In this document: positions 9,135-17,583 of the stretch, one piece after another
Layout of the letters: each line of letters starts with the position of its first letter
Position numbering within the stretch: the first letter of the stretch is position 1
NCBI RefSeq assembly: GCF_037963145.1
Contig: NZ_CP150144.1
Location: forward strand, 2,046,001-2,110,000
DNA: 64,000 nt
Direction of reading: 5' to 3'
From: Oceanobacillus sp. FSL K6-2867
GTDB lineage: Bacteria; Bacillota; Bacilli; Bacillales; Amphibacillaceae
The notes under the pieces: model-generated
What the model was told of the DNA's origin: nothing
The model's input: the letters and a program-made list of their open reading frames with translations, nothing else
Databases searched by the model: none
Position numbers and translations under genes: made by a program

Positions 9135-9605
9135 TCTTGATTACAATTTAAGCATGTTATTTTGGCTATCAGCATAGGGGAGAGGCTCTTTTGCTTCCTC
9201 CCAAGAAGCATGAGAACCATCCCCACGCTTCCATTTCTCATAAGATGAATGCTCATATATTATCGAGCCGTATGATCAGCATGTTTTATTATTACTGTAT
9301 CTATTAACTGTAATAATTAATTGAAGCTAATGCTAGAGTTGCCTCAGAAAATTCAATAGTCGCCGGCCAAATTTCCTAGTAAACATATCTGTGTAGCAAT
9401 TTTTCCTTATTTGCCAGGCTTCTCCCGGTACTCCTCTTAATAAAGGCGTATTAACTCCGTCTGGTGCGATGGAGATTTTTATTACCACTCATCCGTGCAA
9501 AGACTTTCGTCATCCCGACAACATAAGCAATAGTGATTCAGTTGCGGATGGAAACAACTATGGATGAAATAGTAATACTTCACTCAATTCTTACCTAATC
9601 GAATA
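9135..9605. other. 471-bp intergenic region with REP-like hairpin and decayed coding remnant
   Basis: No intact gene is seen. A 27-nt palindromic hairpin with GAAGC/GCTTC ends lies at 9205-9231. On the minus strand, codons from about 9455 down to a stop at 9340 read KISIAPDGVNTPLLRGVPG and then a basic tail; a stop precedes this and no ribosome binding site exists, so it looks like the tail of a lost gene. Confidence 0.4.
9205..9231. repeat. REP-like palindromic hairpin
   Basis: GAAGC (9205-9209) pairs with GCTTC (9227-9231), extended by wobble pairs to about 10 bp around a GATGGTT loop on the minus strand. The core resembles the GAGAACCRTCCCC hairpins that accompany Y1 (IS200-like) transposases in Bacillaceae; that link is from memory. 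No transposase is present. Confidence 0.4.
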
Positions 9606-10145
9606 CTAACCCCTTTTAACATAAAGCACGTTTCTGAAAGCCCCTATTCGTTTTAGTTTCCAATAAATTTGTGCTGGCATACTATACCTTCTAAGACGAG
9701 TAAACGATGTTAATCCTTTCATTGCTATAAGGTCGACCTTTCCTTCATTTCCAAAGTAAAAAGCTTGCCAGACAAATTTGGAGCAATAGTTTTTCTGAAT
9801 ATCGCGCAGGTCTCTTGTATAGTGATAGGATATTATCTGATCCTTATGCTGTTTTGCCCACTTTGCTGCATTTCTGGCCTCTTCCCTGTTTGGATGACGT
9901 AATATCGTCAGCTTCTCGCCCTTTTTATGTCTGCTTAAATAAATTGGCATACTATCACCATGTCCATAATCTGGCCACCTGTTTACATGATAAATGCGGA
10001 AATCTTCGCCAATAATTGCAGCATGTCCGACGACAATGGAAGATAATGCTGTCTTATGAGAATAAAGCACATCACCTGGAAGCATATGTATCGATGTTTC
10101 AGGATAAATATGAACTGGATCGTCTGATATGTATCTATTACGCAT
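9606..10145 (-). CDS. YiiX/YcxO-type permuted papain-like peptidase or amidase (C92-like)
   Basis: The 179-residue protein has a histidine-first, cysteine-later arrangement: H41 in VVGHAAIIG and C121 in KNYCSKFVWQAF. It opens with MLPGDVLYSH, the hallmark of the permuted NlpC/P60 superfamily (YiiX/YycO). These enzymes cleave amide or thioester bonds in cell-wall, lipid or peptide substrates; the substrate is unknown here. No signal peptide is visible. The frame continues upstream into acsA, but the ATG at 10145 has a good AGGAGC ribosome binding site and is chosen. Confidence 0.75.
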   Translation of the reverse strand: MRNRYISDDPVHIYPETSIHMLPGDVLYSHKTALSSIVVGHAAIIGEDFRIYHVNRWPDYGHGDSMPIYLSRHKKGEKLTILRHPNREEARNAAKWAKQHKDQIISYHYTRDLRDIQKNYCSKFVWQAFYFGNEGKVDLIAMKGLTSFTRLRRYSMPAQIYWKLKRIGAFRNVLYVKRG

Positions 10146-10184
10146 TTTAAACGCTCCTATCCTATCGCTATACTTATAGCTTAA

Positions 10185-10226
10185 AGAAAAACTTTGATCA
10201 TCACCACTAAAGCGACAATCAAAGCT
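10185..10226 (-). terminator. Terminator after acsA
   Basis: Minus strand: CTTTGATTGTC and GATGATCAAAG form a hairpin with a roughly 12-base loop, followed by TTTTTCTTT, just after the acsA stop. Confidence 0.65.
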
Positions 10227-10234
10227 TTTCAATT

Positions 10235-11947
10235 TTACTCCTCTAATGTTGATGTATCTCCAGTTGGAAGACCAAGCTCCCAAGACTTCAACAGTCGACG
10301 CATAATTTTGCCACTTCGCGTTTTGGGAATGCTGTCACGAATCTCTATTTCTCTTGGTGCAGCATGGGCACTGAGACCCGTCTTAACAAATTGACGAATT
10401 TCTTCTAATAGTTCATCCGACTTTTCATAGCCTTCATTCAAGGAAATAAATGCTTTAATGATTTCCCCACGTTCTGGATGTGGTTTTCCAATAACACCCG
10501 CTTCTGCAACTGCTGGATGCTCAATTAATTTACTCTCAACTTCAAATGGACCAACACGCTCGCCAGATGTGTTGATCACATCATCGAGACGGCCCTGGAA
10601 CCAGAAATAGCCGTCCTCATCACGGTATGCACTATCACCGGAGACATACCAGCCATTAATAAAATAGCTTTCATATTTACCTGGATTATTCCAGATTTGC
10701 CGCATCATTGATGGCCATCCCGCCTTTATAGCAAGATTTCCCATTTGATTTGGCGGCAATTCATTTCCTTCATTATCGACAATCGATGCTTCAATACCCG
10801 GAATCGGTTTACCCATCGAACCAGGGCGAATTTCCAATGCAGGTAGATTGACGATAAGCTGTGCACCTGTTTCGGTCATCCACCATGTATCATGAATGCG
10901 CAAATTAAATGCTGAGAGCCCCCATGTCACGACTTCTGGATTCAACGGTTCCCCAACACTCATAATATGACGTAATGATGAAAGATCATATTTCTTGAGT
11001 GCATCTTCACCATGACTGACAAGCATCCGCAATGCTGTTGGCGCAGTATACCATACAGTTACCTTGTTTTTCTCTAGCGTTTCATACCAATCATCTGGTG
11101 TAAAACGACCGCCACGAATAACATTTGTAACACCGTGCAGCCAAGGTGCAAAGATACCATAGCTCGTTCCTGTTACCCAGCCTGGATCAGCAGTGCACCA
11201 GTAAACATCATCTTCCTTCAAATCAAGCACCCATTCGCCCGTAGCGTAATGCTGAATCATAGCGTTATGCACATGATAAACACCCTTAGGCTTCCCAGTA
11301 GATCCCGATGTATAGTGAAGCAGCATACCATCTTCTAAATCAACCCATTCGATATCAAATTCATCTGAGGCCTGAGCCATTTCACTATGATAATCAATAT
11401 AAGTATGAGCTACTCCTGCTTCACCAACAAGAATAATTGTTTCTAATTGAGGTAATTCCTCTTGCGGAATCCGCTCAATCAAATCTGGTGTTGTAATAAG
11501 CACTTTTGCTTCACTATCCTGCAGCCGATCTCGGACAGCCTGCTCCATAAACGCTTCGAATAAAGGTCCAGCAATCGCACCGGTTTTTAATATTCCAAAG
11601 AACGCCGCATAGAATTCCGGACTTCTTGGCATAAAAAGAAAAACTCGATCTCCTTTGTTTACCGCATGCTTTTTTAATACATTTGCAAACCTGTTGCTCG
11701 TTTTGCTTAAATCAGAAAATGTAAGCTTTTCTTCACGTCCTGGGGCAGAATATAATAAAGCTACTTTATCTTTTTTAGCAGGATTCTCTGCATGGCGATC
11801 CAATGCTTCATATGCGATATTTACCTTTCCAGTCTCATTCCAGGTAAAATGCTTGTTTACATCCTCCCATTTGAAGTTTTCTCTGGCTTTTTGATAATCT
11901 TTTAAATTATAATTCTCACTTCTAGCTGGTATCACTTGCATATCCAT
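10235..11947 (-). CDS. acsA: Acetyl-CoA synthetase (AMP-forming)
   Basis: The 570-residue protein is close to the length of B. subtilis AcsA. ANL-superfamily motifs are present: the P-loop YTSGSTGKPKG, the adenine motif TWWMTETG, and the C-terminal PKTRSGKIMRR, whose lysine (K547) is the acetylation-regulated catalytic residue. It activates acetate to acetyl-CoA. No acuABC genes are adjacent. A perfect cre site lies about 20 bp upstream of the ATG, which predicts CcpA repression on preferred sugars. The start follows GAGGTGATTGG. Confidence 0.96.
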   Translation of the reverse strand: MDMQVIPARSENYNLKDYQKARENFKWEDVNKHFTWNETGKVNIAYEALDRHAENPAKKDKVALLYSAPGREEKLTFSDLSKTSNRFANVLKKHAVNKGDRVFLFMPRSPEFYAAFFGILKTGAIAGPLFEAFMEQAVRDRLQDSEAKVLITTPDLIERIPQEELPQLETIILVGEAGVAHTYIDYHSEMAQASDEFDIEWVDLEDGMLLHYTSGSTGKPKGVYHVHNAMIQHYATGEWVLDLKEDDVYWCTADPGWVTGTSYGIFAPWLHGVTNVIRGGRFTPDDWYETLEKNKVTVWYTAPTALRMLVSHGEDALKKYDLSSLRHIMSVGEPLNPEVVTWGLSAFNLRIHDTWWMTETGAQLIVNLPALEIRPGSMGKPIPGIEASIVDNEGNELPPNQMGNLAIKAGWPSMMRQIWNNPGKYESYFINGWYVSGDSAYRDEDGYFWFQGRLDDVINTSGERVGPFEVESKLIEHPAVAEAGVIGKPHPERGEIIKAFISLNEGYEKSDELLEEIRQFVKTGLSAHAAPREIEIRDSIPKTRSGKIMRRLLKSWELGLPTGDTSTLEE

Positions 11948-11966
11948 CCAATCACCTCATCCTATT

Positions 11967-11980
11967 TGTAATCGATTTCA
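11967..11980. promoter_or_regulatory. cre site (CcpA operator) upstream of acsA
   Basis: TGTAATCGATTTCA matches TGWNANCGNTNWCA at every defined position. It sits 20-33 bp upstream of the acsA start codon, so it would act on the promoter or as a roadblock. CcpA control of acsA is established in B. subtilis. Confidence 0.75.
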
Positions 11981-12129
11981 TTATTTCTTAAATAATTAAT
12001 TGAAAATAATTAAAACATTCGGTAACTAATTTCTAGTTTAGAACATTTTATGACGATTTTAAAGTAATTCATCCCAATTACTATTATTCGCAATATTATT
12101 TAAATTCAAATATAATTATTAAAATAAAA

Positions 12130-12172
12130 AAAATCACGCTGCTTTACCTGAAAGAAAACAACGTGATTTTCT
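12130..12172 (-). terminator. Terminator after the DAACS symporter gene
   Basis: Minus strand: AAAATCACGTTG and CAGCGTGATTTT form a hairpin with a long loop and are followed by a T run, immediately after the stop codon at 12177. Confidence 0.85.
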
Positions 12173-12176
12173 AAAT

Positions 12177-13394
12177 TTAAGCCTTCGCTTCCCTGCGTCT
12201 CTCTTTTTCAGAGATAATAAAAGCACATGCCGCATCTCCTGTAATGTTTAAAGACGTACGTAACATATCAAGGATACGGTCAATACCGATAATTAATGCA
12301 ATCCCTTCTACAGGTAAACCTACTTGGCCTAATACCATAGCCAGCATAATCATACCAACACCAGGTACACCTGCTGTCCCGACACTTGCTAATGTAGCTG
12401 TCAGTATAACTAGAAGCAGGTCTGTTGCACTTAATGGTAGTGCGTATACTTGGGAAATGAACACGGTAGCTACTGCCTGCATGATCCCTGTTCCATCCAT
12501 ATTGATTGTCGCACCTAATGGTTGAACAAAACTGCTAATCTCTTTTTTCACTCCAAGGTTTTCTTGCGCAGTTTTCATTGAAATTGGTAGTGTTGCGTTT
12601 GAGCTAGACGTACTAAATCCAACAGACATTGCAGGGAAGAAGCCCTTATAAAATTTAAGCGGATTTGCTTTGCCAAGCCACCAGATTGCTAGACTGTATA
12701 CAACTGCTCCATGAACAATCAAGCTGAGTACAACGGTTATCATATACATTGCCATTGAGCCAATTGCATCTAAGCCTGCGTCACCAATCGCAGAAGCAAC
12801 TAACGCAAATGCTCCGTACGGTGCAGTCTTCATAACTAACATAACTAACCAATTTAATATTTCATTTGCTTGTTCAAATAAACGATGAATTCCTGCTGTC
12901 TTTTCCCCAAGGAAAGCTAATGCAACCCCTATGAAAATAGCAAATGCTATAATTTGCAGCATATCCCCAGTCGCCATTGATGCGATTGGATTCTCCGGAA
13001 TAATATTAATAATCGTTTCCATAATTGGTGGTGCTTCTGTTGCTTCATAGGATTGATCCGTATTAAATACACCCTCTTTTCCGGGTTGGAGGATATATCC
13101 AAGTCCAATACCAATGATTAGTGCACATGCTGTTGTTATTAGAAAAAAGGTAACCGTATAGATTCCGATTTTTCCTAATTTTGATGGTTCCCCTAATCCT
13201 GCTGTACCTAATGTAATGGAGACAAATACAAGCGGAACTACAAGCATCATAATTAAATTCAGGAAAATCTGACCAACTGGATTCAGCAAATACGTATCTA
13301 TTATTGAAAATGCTTTATCTGGAACGAAGGTTAAAATAACGCCGGCAAAAACCCCTAATATGAGGGCAATCATAATCTTTTTTGTTAGACTCAT
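12177..13394 (-). CDS. Dicarboxylate/amino acid:cation symporter (DAACS, GltP/DctP type)
   Basis: The 405-residue membrane protein has the DAACS transport core: the serine-rich hairpin FSTSSSNATLPIS, the NMDGT cation-binding motif, and the C-terminal IDRILDMLRTSLNITGDA helix. The aspartate in helix 8 and the arginine (MLRTS) suggest glutamate/aspartate or C4-dicarboxylates as substrate; the sequence alone does not choose. It is a single-gene unit with its own terminator, upstream of acsA on the same strand. Confidence 0.92.
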   Translation of the reverse strand: MSLTKKIMIALILGVFAGVILTFVPDKAFSIIDTYLLNPVGQIFLNLIMMLVVPLVFVSITLGTAGLGEPSKLGKIGIYTVTFFLITTACALIIGIGLGYILQPGKEGVFNTDQSYEATEAPPIMETIINIIPENPIASMATGDMLQIIAFAIFIGVALAFLGEKTAGIHRLFEQANEILNWLVMLVMKTAPYGAFALVASAIGDAGLDAIGSMAMYMITVVLSLIVHGAVVYSLAIWWLGKANPLKFYKGFFPAMSVGFSTSSSNATLPISMKTAQENLGVKKEISSFVQPLGATINMDGTGIMQAVATVFISQVYALPLSATDLLLVILTATLASVGTAGVPGVGMIMLAMVLGQVGLPVEGIALIIGIDRILDMLRTSLNITGDAACAFIISEKERRREAKA

Positions 13395-13508
13395 ATAATT
13401 TGTCCTCTCTTTTTAGATTTAATTTTGACTTACTTTAATTTTAGACTGTACTTTTTCATTTGGGCAGAATGCAGAAGTGAGATTGCTTTGAAATGCTATG
13501 CTTGGAAG

Positions 13509-13584
13509 TGGCGGCCCCGGCAGGATTCGAACCTGCGACACACGGTTTAGGAAACCGATGCTCTATCCCCTGAGCTACGGAGCC
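13509..13584 (-). tRNA. tRNA-Arg (anticodon CCT)
   Basis: Minus strand cloverleaf: acceptor GGCTCCG/CGGGGCC with discriminator G and encoded CCA, D-arm GCTCAGGGGATAGAGC, anticodon arm CGGTT-TCCTAAA-CCG giving anticodon CCU (reads AGG), and T-arm GGTTCGAATCC. Confidence 0.96.
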
Positions 13585-13730
13585 AAAAGGTAATTAAGAC
13601 AAGATAGAATACATTATACAAAACTTTTGTCAAATTGAAAAGCGACATATATTTCACATGGTAGATAGTCCTATTCTATGATAAAATAAATAATATCTGT
13701 CTTATAAAGCAATGATTGGAGGAAATAATA

Positions 13731-14390
13731 ATGGCAGAAGTGCCTTTCATTGCAATTGAAGGACCGATTGGTATTGGTAAAACATCGCTCGCGAAGAAAC
13801 TATCCAGTCATTTTAATTATCATTTATTAAAGGAAATTGTCGAGGAAAATCCATTTCTCGGCAAGTTTTACGATGATATTGAAGAATGGAGTTTCCAAAC
13901 TGAGATGTTTTTTTTATGCAATCGATTCAAGCAATTGGAAGATATCGATAAAAAATATCTGAAGGAAAATAAAGCTGTAATAGCTGATTATCATATATCC
14001 AAGAACATGATTTTTGCAAGACGTACGTTACAAGAGAGTAAGTTAGAGAAGTACGAGCAGATCTACCAAATTTTGACAGAGGATATGCCGACACCTAATA
14101 TGCTCATCTATTTAAATGCTAGTCTAGATACAATTCTGGAACGAATCAGAAAACGTGGCAGAGATATAGAGCAAAATATAAAGGCTTCTTACCTTGAGCA
14201 GCTAAGAAGTGATTACGAGGATTATATGAATGCTTTTGAACGATTACATCCTAATATTCCCGTTATCCGGATAAATGGTGATACAACAGATTTTGTGCAG
14301 CATCAACAGGATTTAGATTGCATTATCGAAAAAGTAACAAACCATTTAGCTGTTACGGGCGGAATCAAAATGAAGGGGAACCAGCGATGA
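13731..14390 (+). CDS. dgk: Deoxyguanosine kinase
   Basis: The 219-residue deoxynucleoside kinase has P-loop EGPIGIGKTS near the N-terminus, ENPFLGKFYDD, and the lid region RIRKRGRDIEQ. It resembles B. subtilis Dgk closely, including the catalytic-loop variant IADYHISKN. It phosphorylates deoxyguanosine in purine salvage. The frame opens at a TTG (13716), but that codon overlaps the GGAGG ribosome binding site; the ATG at 13731 is used. It overlaps dck by 4 bp (ATGA), so the two are translationally coupled. Confidence 0.93.
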   Translation: MAEVPFIAIEGPIGIGKTSLAKKLSSHFNYHLLKEIVEENPFLGKFYDDIEEWSFQTEMFFLCNRFKQLEDIDKKYLKENKAVIADYHISKNMIFARRTLQESKLEKYEQIYQILTEDMPTPNMLIYLNASLDTILERIRKRGRDIEQNIKASYLEQLRSDYEDYMNAFERLHPNIPVIRINGDTTDFVQHQQDLDCIIEKVTNHLAVTGGIKMKGNQR

Positions 14391-15070
14391 ATTTAAGAGA
14401 AAAGTACCATATTCCAAACGATAGTGTGATTACAATCGCAGGAACGGTTGGAGTTGGTAAATCAACCATGACGAAAGCATTAGCACAAGCATTAGACTTT
14501 AAGACATCTTTTGAAAAGGTGGACACAAATCCATATTTGGAAAAATTTTATGATGACTTTGAACGATGGAGCTTCCATCTGCAGGTTTATTTCCTTGCAG
14601 AACGTTTTAAAGAGCAAAAGAAAATTTTTGAATATGGCGGCGGCTTTGTACAGGACCGTTCCATTTATGAGGATACCGGAATTTTTGCCAAAATGCATTT
14701 TGATAAAGGTACAATGTCACCAACCGATTATGAAACTTATACCAATTTATTTGATGCAATGGTAATGACACCATATTTTCCGCACCCGGATTTACTTATT
14801 TACTTGGAAGGCTCGTTTGACGAAATAATTAGCAGAATCCAGGAACGCGGTCGAGAAATGGAAAAAAGTACGCCAGTCAGCTACTGGGAAGAAATGTATA
14901 AGCGCTATACAAACTGGATTGATAATTTTAATGCCTGTCCCGTTTTGCGCATTAATATTTCTGACTATGATTTAATGCAGGATGATAATCCAATCGAACA
15001 AATCCTTGAAAAGGTTGGTCGATCACTGCAGCATTCACGCCGATATACTCGGAGAGAATTAGCTAGATAA
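14387..15070 (+). CDS. dck: Deoxyadenosine/deoxycytidine kinase
   Basis: The 227-residue paralogue of the preceding gene has P-loop AGTVGVGKST, the catalytic ERS-like loop replaced by QDRSIYED, and lid RIQERGREME. The sequence FYDDFERWSFHLQVYFLAERFK is typical of B. subtilis Dck and is split here only for description. It phosphorylates dAdo and dCyd. The ATG at 14387 overlaps the dgk stop; an in-frame upstream extension lies wholly inside dgk and is ignored. Confidence 0.93.
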   Translation: MNLREKYHIPNDSVITIAGTVGVGKSTMTKALAQALDFKTSFEKVDTNPYLEKFYDDFERWSFHLQVYFLAERFKEQKKIFEYGGGFVQDRSIYEDTGIFAKMHFDKGTMSPTDYETYTNLFDAMVMTPYFPHPDLLIYLEGSFDEIISRIQERGREMEKSTPVSYWEEMYKRYTNWIDNFNACPVLRINISDYDLMQDDNPIEQILEKVGRSLQHSRRYTRRELAR

Positions 15071-15076
15071 TAAAAA

Positions 15077-15113
15077 GCAAAAGGATGCCCGAATAATACG
15101 GTGCATCCTTTTT
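15077..15113. terminator. Bidirectional terminator between dck and the convergent zinc-ribbon gene
   Basis: AAAGGATGC and GCATCCTTT with a 13-base loop are flanked by A-rich and T-rich tracts on both sides, so it can serve both convergent genes. Confidence 0.85.
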
Positions 15114-15397
15114 TAATCTGCTTTTCTTACCTTCGTACGAAAAGGGTAAAACAAAAAATGAAATAAAATGAGCAGGATTGAAATCCCAAATAGCCAACCC
15201 AATGGCACGTTTAGAAATGAGCCAATAATGATTAACGCTGGTGCAAGCATTAATGTCAGGAAACTGTTGCTCTTCGTTGAATCATAATAATTTTCTTTTC
15301 CACAATGTGGACAACTCATCTTTATTCGCAACAGATTCTTTAATGTCATCCAATAGCTCCACTGCTTCTTGCAATATGCACAAGCCGGTGTCTCCAT
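15113..15397 (-). CDS. CXXC-20-CXXC family zinc-ribbon membrane protein
   Basis: This 94-residue protein has two CxxC knuckles (CAYC, CPHC) about 20 residues apart, followed by two hydrophobic segments and a basic tail. This is the layout of the small Firmicute family named for the CXXC-20-CXXC spacing, whose function is unknown. The frame extends three codons up to a GTG, but that overlaps the AAAGGAG ribosome binding site, so the ATG at 15397 is chosen. It starts 13 bp after proC and is probably cotranscribed with it. Confidence 0.75.
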   Translation of the reverse strand: METPACAYCKKQWSYWMTLKNLLRIKMSCPHCGKENYYDSTKSNSFLTLMLAPALIIIGSFLNVPLGWLFGISILLILFHFLFYPFRTKVRKAD

Positions 15398-15410
15398 CCT
15401 TTTCACTCCT

Positions 15411-16223
15411 TTACTTTCTGCCTAATTCAACTGATCGATCACGAGCATGCTGAATACATGAAATAATCGTTTCCTCAAATTTATGCCGATCTAAGTCGGC
15501 AATACCAGCCTCTGTCGTCCCACCTGGACTAGTAATATTTTTCCGCAGTACTGCTGGTGTTTCACCAGATTGCTGCAGCATGTTCCCGGCTCCAATAACC
15601 GTTTGGGCAATAAGCTCCTTTGCAATTTGCCCATCAAGGCCAAATTCCATTGCAGCCTTTTCCATTGCCTCTACAAAATAATAAATAAAAGCTGGTCCAC
15701 TGCCAGAAATAGCTGTAATAGTGTGCATGTCCTTTTCATCGACAAGCTTCGTCATACCAATTGTTTGAAATAATTGATCCGTTTGCAAAAGGTGCTCCGG
15801 TTCGACATACTTCCCTGCAGAAAGTGCTGTAGCGGAATGTCCAATAAGTGCTGATGTATTCGGCATTGTACGGACAACTGGAATCTCCATCGAAATAAGC
15901 TTCTCAATCTTTTCGGTCGATAGTCCCGCAATTGTTGAAATAATTAATTGTTCCTCATTCAAATAAGGTTTTATCGACGTAATTGATTCCTCTGCATCCT
16001 TTGGCTTGCTCGCCAAAATAATAATATCAGCATTCGTAAAAACTGCTTCCTTATCAGACAAGCAACGTACCCGATAGCGATTTTCAATGTATGCAAGACG
16101 CTCTTCATTACTTTTATTGGTTACAATTATATTTCCCCTTGCTACAACTTCTGCTTTAATAATACCTGCTAACATTGCCTCTGCAAGAGAACCGGCTCCT
16201 AAAAATGCAATCCTTTTATCCAT
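15411..16223 (-). CDS. proC: Pyrroline-5-carboxylate reductase
   Basis: The 270-residue protein has the Rossmann opening IAFLGAGSLAEAML and the family signature near the end, SPGGTTEAGIADLDRH. It catalyses the last step of proline synthesis with NAD(P)H. The long leader is a T-box whose specifier reads CCU (proline), so expression should rise when tRNA-Pro is uncharged. That makes it the biosynthetic paralogue (ProI-like) rather than a competence-type homologue. Confidence 0.95.
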   Translation of the reverse strand: MDKRIAFLGAGSLAEAMLAGIIKAEVVARGNIIVTNKSNEERLAYIENRYRVRCLSDKEAVFTNADIIILASKPKDAEESITSIKPYLNEEQLIISTIAGLSTEKIEKLISMEIPVVRTMPNTSALIGHSATALSAGKYVEPEHLLQTDQLFQTIGMTKLVDEKDMHTITAISGSGPAFIYYFVEAMEKAAMEFGLDGQIAKELIAQTVIGAGNMLQQSGETPAVLRKNITSPGGTTEAGIADLDRHKFEETIISCIQHARDRSVELGRK

Positions 16224-16243
16224 GACTCAACCTCCTAAAAAAT

Positions 16244-16475
16244 AAAAAAACCGATTCTTCATCCTTAACAAAGGACGGAATCAGTTCCGCGGTACCACCT
16301 AATTTGGAATTTATGCCCACCTCTAAATTGATAACACAGTTTTTCCCTGCGGTTAGTTTATTGCTAACGACTCCTAGGTAGGTTCATACACGCTGCTGCG
16401 CAGGGATTTTCCAGCCTATGAATCCCATTCTCTCTCCGACAGTCATTGTACTACTGGCCTAATCTTCATCTTTTT
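16244..16475 (-). promoter_or_regulatory. T-box riboswitch (tRNA-Pro) upstream of proC
   Basis: Minus strand: stem I with AGTAGTACAATGA on its 5' side and GAACCTACC on its 3' side, giving specifier CCU at 16382-16380. Downstream are the T-box antiterminator bulge AGGTGGTACCGCGG and a terminator hairpin with a T run (16244-16286). The specifier and the gene agree on proline. Confidence 0.93.
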
Positions 16476-16540
16476 TGATTTGATTGTTATGACTATAAGC
16501 TCTTCTTGCTCATTTGTCAAGATATTATCTGAATGCGTCT

Positions 16541-16554
16541 GCATTTGATATAAT
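16541..16554 (+). promoter_or_regulatory. Extended -10 promoter of the small alarmone synthetase
   Basis: TTTGATATAAT contains TGn before TATAAT (16549-16554). No good -35 is seen at the proper distance. It lies 33 bp upstream of the start codon and is divergent from the proC T-box. Confidence 0.5.
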
Positions 16555-16587
16555 AAGCTTATCAATAAAGTTGAAAGGAATCAAAGC

Positions 16588-17322
16588 ATGAATCAATTAC
16601 AGCAATTAAAACAAATACGTAATGAGCTTACACGCTTCATGATAACCTATAAATTTGGCTTAGATGAGATGAATACGAAGTTAAATATCCTGAAAGAGGA
16701 ATTTCAGCATATGCATTCTTATAATCCTATTGAACATATCAAATCACGGATAAAATCGCCTGAAAGTATTCTCAAAAAGGTGTATCGTAAAAATTTAGAT
16801 ATGTCGATGGATGCCATTCGCGAAAATATTAAAGACATCGTAGGTATTCGTATCGTATGTTCCTTTATTTCTGATATATATAAGGTAAGTGAAATGATTC
16901 AAAATCAGCAGGATATTACCGTTGCTGAAGTCAAAGATTATATCAAACATCCTAAACCAAACGGGTATAAAAGTCTGCATCTTATTTTGTCGATTCCTGT
17001 ATTTATGTCAGATCGAACCGAACAGGTTTTTGTTGAAATTCAAATCCGCTCAATTGCCATGGACTTCTGGGCAAGCTTAGAACATAAAATTTACTATAAA
17101 TATAATGGAGAAATCCCACACCATCTAATTGCAGAATTAACGGAAGCGGCAAATGCAGCAAATAAACTTGATTCTAAAATGGAAAATCTAAATAATGAAG
17201 TGAACAGTATCAAAAACCAGGCAATAGAAAATGATGATATTCATTTTTTACAATTAAATGAAGAGGAGAAGGTTCATCTTCCATTAAACTTCTTACAATC
17301 TTTCCTTCATAAGGAAAAATAA
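16588..17322 (+). CDS. relP: Small alarmone synthetase, RelP/YwaC type
   Basis: The 244-residue protein consists of a lone RelA/SpoT synthetase domain without hydrolase or regulatory parts. The conserved G-loop DIVGIRIVCSFISDIY, the HPKPNGYKSLH substrate motif and EIQIRSIAMDFWASLEHK are present. The N-terminal MITYKFGLDEMNTKLN and CSFISDIYKV match YwaC (RelP, SAS2) better than YjbM (RelQ). It makes (p)ppGpp, usually in response to cell-envelope stress. It has about 30 extra C-terminal residues compared with YwaC. Confidence 0.85.
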   Translation: MNQLQQLKQIRNELTRFMITYKFGLDEMNTKLNILKEEFQHMHSYNPIEHIKSRIKSPESILKKVYRKNLDMSMDAIRENIKDIVGIRIVCSFISDIYKVSEMIQNQQDITVAEVKDYIKHPKPNGYKSLHLILSIPVFMSDRTEQVFVEIQIRSIAMDFWASLEHKIYYKYNGEIPHHLIAELTEAANAANKLDSKMENLNNEVNSIKNQAIENDDIHFLQLNEEEKVHLPLNFLQSFLHKEK

Positions 17323-17326
17323 TATG

Positions 17327-17356
17327 AAAAAACCGCTGCAAAACAGCGGTTTTCTT
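17327..17356 (+). terminator. Terminator after relP
   Basis: AAAACCGCTG and CAGCGGTTTT with a CAAAA loop are followed by a T-rich stretch, directly after the stop codon. Confidence 0.85.
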
Positions 17357-17389
17357 TATCTCCAATTATTATGCGCTTTATTTTCAAAT

Positions 17390-17481
17390 GGAGGAGGTAG
17401 AGGGATTCGAACCCCCGCGCGGTTTGACCCGCCTGTCGGTTTTCAAGACCGATCCCTTCAGCCGGACTTGGGTATACCTCC
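17390..17481 (-). tRNA. tRNA-Ser (anticodon TGA)
   Basis: Minus strand class II tRNA with a long variable arm: acceptor GGAGGTA/TACCTCC with encoded CCA, anticodon arm CGGTC-TTGAAAA-CCG giving anticodon UGA (reads UCA), variable arm GGCGGGTCAAACCGCGC and T-arm GGGTTCGAATCCC. It lies just downstream of serS. Confidence 0.96.
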
Positions 17482-17550
17482 GTAATGCCAAGAAATAATA
17501 TATCATGCTCAAAAATGAATGTCAAATTTTTTTAGCCTATTTAAGATAGA

Positions 17551-17573
17551 ACGGAGGCATGAGTTGCCTCCGC
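17551..17573 (-). terminator. Terminator after serS
   Basis: CGGAGGCA and TGCCTCCG form a perfect hairpin with a 5-base loop, 11 bp after the serS stop. The following minus-strand bases are T-rich but interrupted. Confidence 0.6.
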
Positions 17574-17583
17574 ACAGCTCAAA

